NCBI RefSeq assembly: GCF_900184245.1 | Contig: NZ_FXXB01000005.1 | Span: 186,001 to 250,000, forward strand | Origin: Brachybacterium massiliense | GTDB taxonomy: Bacteria; Actinomycetota; Actinomycetes; Actinomycetales; Dermabacteraceae | Direction of reading: 5' to 3' | DNA length: 64,000 nucleotides | Shown here: piece after piece, positions 60,060 to 64,000 of the stretch | Layout: each line of letters begins with the position of its first letter | How positions within the stretch are numbered: the first letter of the stretch is position 1 | Notes under the pieces: generated by a model | Database searches by the model: none | Told to the model about the DNA's origin: nothing | Seen by the model: the letters and a program-made list of their open reading frames with translations, nothing else | Position numbers and translations under genes: made by a program

Positions 60060-60997
60060 GCACCGCCATGACCCTCTCGACCCCGCCGAAGACTGCTTCG
60101 AGCACCGCCGCCTCCGACCCCGCGCCGGGAGGACCCGGAGCCTCCCGCTCCGCCGGGCGAGGCGGTGCGGAGAAGCCCTCCGTGATCGCCACCGGAGTGC
60201 TGCTGCTCGGCGCTCTCTACTGCCTGATCCCCATCATCTGGGTGCTGTTCGCCGCCTCCAAGAGCGCGGACGAGCTGTTCTCCACCTTCACCTTCGCGCC
60301 CTCCACCCATCTGCTCCAGAACGTCCAGGACCTCTTCTCGTACCGGGACGGACTGTTCCTGCGCTGGGCCGGGAACACCGCTCTGTACGCCATCGGCGGC
60401 GCCCTGGTCTCCACGCTGGTCTCCGCGGCGGCCGGCTACGGCCTCGCCCTGTTCGACTTCCGCGGCAAGAAGCTGTTCTTCAACCTGATCCTCGCCGGAG
60501 TGCTCGTGCCGGCGGTCATCCTCGCCGTGCCGCAGTACCTGCTGTTCGCGCAGGCAGGCCTGGCGAACACCTACTGGGCGGTGTTCCTGCCGAGCATCCT
60601 GAACCCCTACGGGATCTACCTCGCCCGCATCTACGCCGGCGCCTCGATACCGCGGGAGATGATCGAGGCCGCGCGCACCGACGGCGCCGGCGAACTGCGG
60701 ATCTTCACCCGGTTCGCGGTGCCGATGATGCTGCCGGGCCTGGTCACGGTGTTCCTGTTCCAGTTCGTGGGGATCTGGAACAACTACATGCTCCCGTACA
60801 TCATGCTCGGCGACGACTCGCTGTTCCCCATCACGGTGGGCCTGTCGACGCTGATGAACCAGGGCGCCTCGCAGCCGGCCATGTACACCACGGTGATCAC
60901 CGGTGCGCTGGTCTCGATCCTGCCGCTGATCGCGCTGTTCCTGCTCCTGCAGCGCTACTGGCAGTCCGATCTCACCGGCGGGGCCGTCAAGGGCTGA
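60056..60997 (+). CDS. Sugar ABC importer permease, MalG-like
   Basis: The protein has about 313 residues with a poorly ordered N-terminus (Pro/Ala/Ser-rich, about 1-45) and six helices. The EAA loop is MIEAARTDGAGELRIFTRFA followed by VPMMLPGLVT. FDFRGKKLFFNLILAGVLVP and MLPYIMLGDDSLFPITVGLS are typical of the family. I prefer the GTG at 60056, which has AGGA upstream and overlaps the previous stop codon; an ATG at 60068 is the alternative. No ATPase follows, so the importer must borrow one from elsewhere, such as a shared MsiK-type protein. Confidence 0.9.
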   Translation: MSTAMTLSTPPKTASSTAASDPAPGGPGASRSAGRGGAEKPSVIATGVLLLGALYCLIPIIWVLFAASKSADELFSTFTFAPSTHLLQNVQDLFSYRDGLFLRWAGNTALYAIGGALVSTLVSAAAGYGLALFDFRGKKLFFNLILAGVLVPAVILAVPQYLLFAQAGLANTYWAVFLPSILNPYGIYLARIYAGASIPREMIEAARTDGAGELRIFTRFAVPMMLPGLVTVFLFQFVGIWNNYMLPYIMLGDDSLFPITVGLSTLMNQGASQPAMYTTVITGALVSILPLIALFLLLQRYWQSDLTGGAVKG

Positions 60998-61007
60998 CGT
61001 CTGCGCG

Positions 61008-61041
61008 GTCGAGGCACGGGCGGAACCCGTCATGCCTCGAC
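61008..61041 (+). terminator. Hairpin between permease and LacI gene
   Basis: GTCGAGGCA/TGCCTCGAC forms the outer stem and CGGG/CCCG an inner stem around CGGAA. It may separate transport and regulator transcripts. Confidence 0.55.
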
Positions 61042-61132
61042 TGCGTGGCGCCCGGCCTGCGTGCCGTCGGAGATACTGGCCTGCACACCCTCGCTCCCGC
61101 AGTGGAGCCGCTGTACAGAAGGAGCGACAGAC

Positions 61133-62185
61133 GTGGCAGAAGCCCAGCCGAAGCCGGCGCGGCGTCCGACGATCTCCGACGTCGCGCGACGCGCAGGGGT
61201 CTCGACGGGCACCGTCTCGCGATACCTCAACGGCGGCCGGTGGGTCTCCGCGGAATCGACCAAGGCGATCACCCGGGCGATCCGCGAGACCGGCTATGTC
61301 GCCAACTCGACAGCACGGCGCCTCCGCACGGGGCGCAGCGGCACCGTCGCCTTCGTGGTCGACGAGCCGCCGGCCCGCTTCTTCGAGGACCCGAACTTCG
61401 AGGCCCTCGTGATCGAGGTGGGGCAGGCACTGGCCGCACGGGACCAGACCATGGTGCTGCTCCTCGCCGGGGACGAGGACAGCGCGAAGCGCGCGGAGAT
61501 GTTCCTGCGCACCAGCGGCGTGGACGGGGCGGTGACCGCCTCGGCCCAGCCCGAGCATCTGCTCTTCGAGCGGATCCAGGCGGCGAACATCCCGCTGGTC
61601 AACGTCGGCAGCCCGGCAGGAGCCGACGACCGCATCGCCTTCGTGGCCGCCGACGATCGTGAAGGTGCCCGCCTCATGGCCGAGCATCTCCTCGAGCGCG
61701 GTGCCCGCGAGCTCGCGGTGATCGCCGGCCCCGAGCACACCCCGGGCGGGATCCTGCGCCCGGCTGCCTTCGTCGAGGCGGTCGAGGCCTCTGCCGCTTC
61801 CGATCTCGTGCCCAGGGTGGTCGCAGTCGAGCACGGTGACTACACCACCGCGAGCGGGCGGGAAGCGGCCACGGCGATCCTCCGCGCGCACCCGAGGGTC
61901 GATGCGTTCTTCGCCGCCAACGACAGGATGGCTCGTGGTGTCATCGAGGCTCTGCACGCTCGGGGACGCACGGTGCCTGGCGACGTGCTCGTCGGCGGAT
62001 TCGATGACTCCGTCGGCGCAGAGTCCGACGCCCCCCGCCTGACCACGGTGCGACAGGACTTCCGGCGCATCGCCGAGGAGCTCGTCGATGCTCTCGGCAA
62101 GCAGATCGACGGCGGTGTGCGAACGAACGTCGTGGTCCCGGTCCAGCTCGTGGTGCGGGAGTCCACCACCCCAGGCACGCACTGA
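61133..62185 (+). CDS. LacI-family repressor
   Basis: The protein has 350 residues. The LacI helix-turn-helix reads RPTISDVARRAGVSTGTVSR followed by YLNGG at about 11-35, and the hinge helix lies near 55. The sugar-binding core follows: TVAFVVDEPPARFFEDPNFE, then GARLMAEHLLERGARELAVI and VDAFFAANDRMARGVIEAL. The start is GTG with AAGGAG 10 nt upstream. It probably controls the divergent GH42 gene and the sugar importer through the operator-like site at 57722. Confidence 0.92.
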   Translation: MAEAQPKPARRPTISDVARRAGVSTGTVSRYLNGGRWVSAESTKAITRAIRETGYVANSTARRLRTGRSGTVAFVVDEPPARFFEDPNFEALVIEVGQALAARDQTMVLLLAGDEDSAKRAEMFLRTSGVDGAVTASAQPEHLLFERIQAANIPLVNVGSPAGADDRIAFVAADDREGARLMAEHLLERGARELAVIAGPEHTPGGILRPAAFVEAVEASAASDLVPRVVAVEHGDYTTASGREAATAILRAHPRVDAFFAANDRMARGVIEALHARGRTVPGDVLVGGFDDSVGAESDAPRLTTVRQDFRRIAEELVDALGKQIDGGVRTNVVVPVQLVVRESTTPGTH

Positions 62186-62206
62186 CCATGTCCTGAGAGG
62201 GAAGGG

Positions 62207-63733
62207 TCAGTCGGCGTTCTCCGTTTCCGCTTCCGTTTGAGCCTCCGCGCCGGTGACGAACTCGCTCAGGTGCTGCGAGAGGGCGAGGCGGCTGGGCTCG
62301 TGGCAGTACATCATGTGCCCCGCCTCGTAGTACTCGATGCGGATCCGCTCGCTGTAGTCCTCGCGCGGGATCGCCAGCTGCGCCAGCACGTGCTCGCTGG
62401 CATGGAACGGCGTGGCCGCATCGTGGTAGCCGTGGGAGACCAGCACGCGGGTGTGCGGGGACTTCCGCAGCAGGCGCGAGAGGTCCGAGGCGACCTCCAC
62501 GGAGCGGTTCTCGAAGTCCTTGTAGCTCCACGGGTGCACGCGGCCGGACATGATCTCGTAGACCACGTCGGAGGAGAACTCGAGCTCGCCGCGCAGATAC
62601 TGGTTGATCGTCGCGGTGTAGGACGGGGCGAGCTGGTCGATCGACGGATCGGTCTCCATCCGCGGCGAGTTGCCGTCCCCGGCCGGGGCGGTGAAGCGGC
62701 CATCGATCCGCCCGGTGACCAGGCCCTCATCCCGCAGCAGCTCGGCCAGGAACGCCATGTGCTCGACGCGCAGGTCCGCGCGCTCCACCCAGTCCGGATC
62801 CACGCCGATCAGAGCGCCGATACGCGCGGCGGCCTCCTGCTTCTGCTCCGGGGCGAGCCGCAGGCCCGCCGCGAGCAGCGCCGGGTACTTCTGCTCCGCG
62901 AAGGCCTCGGCCTCGTCCACCACGTCCTGCAGCAGGCGGTCCTCGTGCTTGCCGTGCGCATGGGCGATCGCCGCATAGGTGGGCAGGTAGTGGATGTAGG
63001 GGCGGTCGTTGGCGGGATGGAAGCGGAGGGTGCCGAAGTCGAGCACCGGGGAGATCAGCGCGATCCCGGCGATCGCCACGTAGTAGCGGTCCATCAGGTG
63101 CGCGGCGACGGCCGCGGCGCGGGTGGTGCCGTAGGACTCCCCGGCCAGATAGAGCGGCGAGGTCCAGCGCTGGTGGCGGGTGAGCCAGTCGATCACGAAG
63201 GCGGCGATCAGATCCCGATCCTCGGCCAGCCCGTGATGACGGCTCGGCTTCTGACCGGGCGCGGGCCGGGAGTAGCCGGTGGTCATCGCATCGACCACCA
63301 CCAGGTCCGCGTCCTTGAGGATCGTCTCGTGGTTGTCCAGCAGCCGGTGCGGGGGAGCGGCGGGCGCCCCCGCATCTCCCGAGTCCACGCGGCGCGGGCC
63401 CAGCAGCCCCAGGTGCAGCCACACCGTCGAGGCGCCCGGACCGCCGTTGAAGGCGAACACCACGGGACGCTCCGTCGCCTCGACGCCCTGGGCGAGGTAG
63501 GAGACGGAGAACAGCTCCGCATACGCCGCTCCGCGCCCGTACTCCTCGCCCTCCGGCTCCTCCTTCAGCACCACGGTGCCGGTGGTCGCGGTGTAGTCGA
63601 GCGTGCCATCCGGCAGGGTCAGCGAGTGCAGCGTGGTGACCAGGTGGTCCTCGGGCGCGGGCTTCTCCCCGGCGGCCGACGGGCCTGGCTTCGTGCTCTC
63701 GTCGTTGCTGGCGGGGCGGTGCTGATCGGTCAC
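62207..63733 (-). CDS. S10-family serine carboxypeptidase
   Basis: The protein has 508 residues. The triad is visible: Ser in YLAGESYGTTRAAAVAAHL (about 187), Asp in HGYHDAATPFHASEHVL and His in YEAGHMMYCHEPSRL. The oxyanion segment FAFNGGPGASTVWLHLGLLG is typical of S10 peptidases. It lacks a signal peptide and so, unlike fungal and plant relatives, is probably cytoplasmic. It releases C-terminal residues from peptides. The N-terminal 30 residues are hydrophilic and probably disordered. Confidence 0.92.
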   Translation of the reverse strand: MTDQHRPASNDESTKPGPSAAGEKPAPEDHLVTTLHSLTLPDGTLDYTATTGTVVLKEEPEGEEYGRGAAYAELFSVSYLAQGVEATERPVVFAFNGGPGASTVWLHLGLLGPRRVDSGDAGAPAAPPHRLLDNHETILKDADLVVVDAMTTGYSRPAPGQKPSRHHGLAEDRDLIAAFVIDWLTRHQRWTSPLYLAGESYGTTRAAAVAAHLMDRYYVAIAGIALISPVLDFGTLRFHPANDRPYIHYLPTYAAIAHAHGKHEDRLLQDVVDEAEAFAEQKYPALLAAGLRLAPEQKQEAAARIGALIGVDPDWVERADLRVEHMAFLAELLRDEGLVTGRIDGRFTAPAGDGNSPRMETDPSIDQLAPSYTATINQYLRGELEFSSDVVYEIMSGRVHPWSYKDFENRSVEVASDLSRLLRKSPHTRVLVSHGYHDAATPFHASEHVLAQLAIPREDYSERIRIEYYEAGHMMYCHEPSRLALSQHLSEFVTGAEAQTEAETENAD

Positions 63734-63817
63734 TCGTGCTCCTTCATCGGATCCGGCGTCCCCACGATGCTATGTGAGGGGCACGGGGCCGGCCCGGCCT
63801 GCGCCGCCCGCGCGGGC

Positions 63818-64000
63818 TCAGTCGAGCGCTGCGATGTCGCGGGACTCCTCGGCGCCGTCCTCGTTGTCGCGGACGACCATGCGGATCGGGTCCAGCTTCG
63901 TCCAGACGATGAACAGCACGCCCACCAGCAGCATCGCCGCGCCCGCCCACAGGTTGGCGTTCAGCCCGTCGGTCTTGGTCGCCTCCTCGGGGGTGAAGGC
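63818..64000 (-). CDS. C-terminal end of a membrane protein
   Basis: Sixty residues enter from the right edge, AFTPEEATKTDGLNANLWAG, then a membrane helix AAMLLVGVLFIVWTKLDP, and end with the acidic tail RDIAALD. A last helix followed by a short charged tail fits a multi-pass transporter such as an MFS or sodium symporter. The family cannot be named from this fragment. Confidence 0.7.
   Translation of the reverse strand, partial: AFTPEEATKTDGLNANLWAGAAMLLVGVLFIVWTKLDPIRMVVRDNEDGAEESRDIAALD

Overview
The window is very GC-rich, tightly packed actinobacterial chromosome. The codon bias, the many GTG starts, LAxTG-type sortase anchoring, WXG-type proteins and an isolated PTS HPr all fit Brachybacterium or another member of the Dermabacteraceae. 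That assignment is my inference, not a database match. I see no prophage, transposase, CRISPR array or rRNA. One tRNA gene, tRNA-Ser(CGA), is present.

Layout. 0-6.2 kb: a partial unknown gene, a MinD/ParA-like ATPase with a long Ala/Ser/Pro linker, a PP2C-like phosphatase, an 800-bp gene-free stretch, a winged-helix protein, a Met-rich 37-residue small protein, upp and tadA. 6.2-12.1 kb: two ABC importers, an SsuBCA/THI5-like set and metNIQ, separated by a decapitated response regulator. 12.2-16.1 kb: a 52-bp palindrome, an S9 oligopeptidase followed by a truncated pseudo-protease paralogue, and a universal stress protein. 16.1-23.5 kb: tRNA-Ser, HPr, a TetR regulator, an M20 peptidase, Dps, SufE with a sulfurtransferase, and a VOC protein. 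23.6-33 kb: a phosphodiesterase-like enzyme, asparaginase, an SRPBCC protein, RlmC, GPP34 and an HrpB helicase. 33-42.7 kb: a sortase-anchored lamin-tail protein, two small secreted or membrane proteins, a HicA-like two-part protein, BCCT and BASS transporters and a GCS2-like ligase. 42.8-47.1 kb: a WXG-type toxin/immunity island. 47.1-51.7 kb: a class IV aminotransferase, a SorC regulator next to a broken PTS EIIA, a NUDIX protein, an aldo/keto reductase, and a small repeat-bounded segment holding a collapsed beta-lactamase-like gene. 51.7-64 kb: an aldehyde dehydrogenase, a GH15 enzyme, a beta-galactoside locus (GH42, sugar ABC, LacI) and an S10 peptidase.

Three themes cut across the genes. 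First, many start codons lie exactly 6 nt downstream of a -10-like hexamer with no Shine-Dalgarno site, which points to widespread leaderless mRNAs and fixes several starts. Second, the same palindrome (core GGGGAGAACTCCCC or a close variant) sits 23-25 nt upstream of a TACnGT -10 in front of both WXG-type genes and the BCCT transporter, which suggests a small regulon. Third, six genes are broken or collapsed: a response regulator, an S9 protease paralogue, a PTS EIIA, a beta-lactamase-like gene, a possible 5' fragment and a disulfide oxidoreductase tail. The strain therefore appears to be losing genes. The most unusual elements are a family of long palindromes (12.2, 51.0 and 51.5 kb) next to GC-rich tandem repeats, and the toxin/immunity island with its shared operator.
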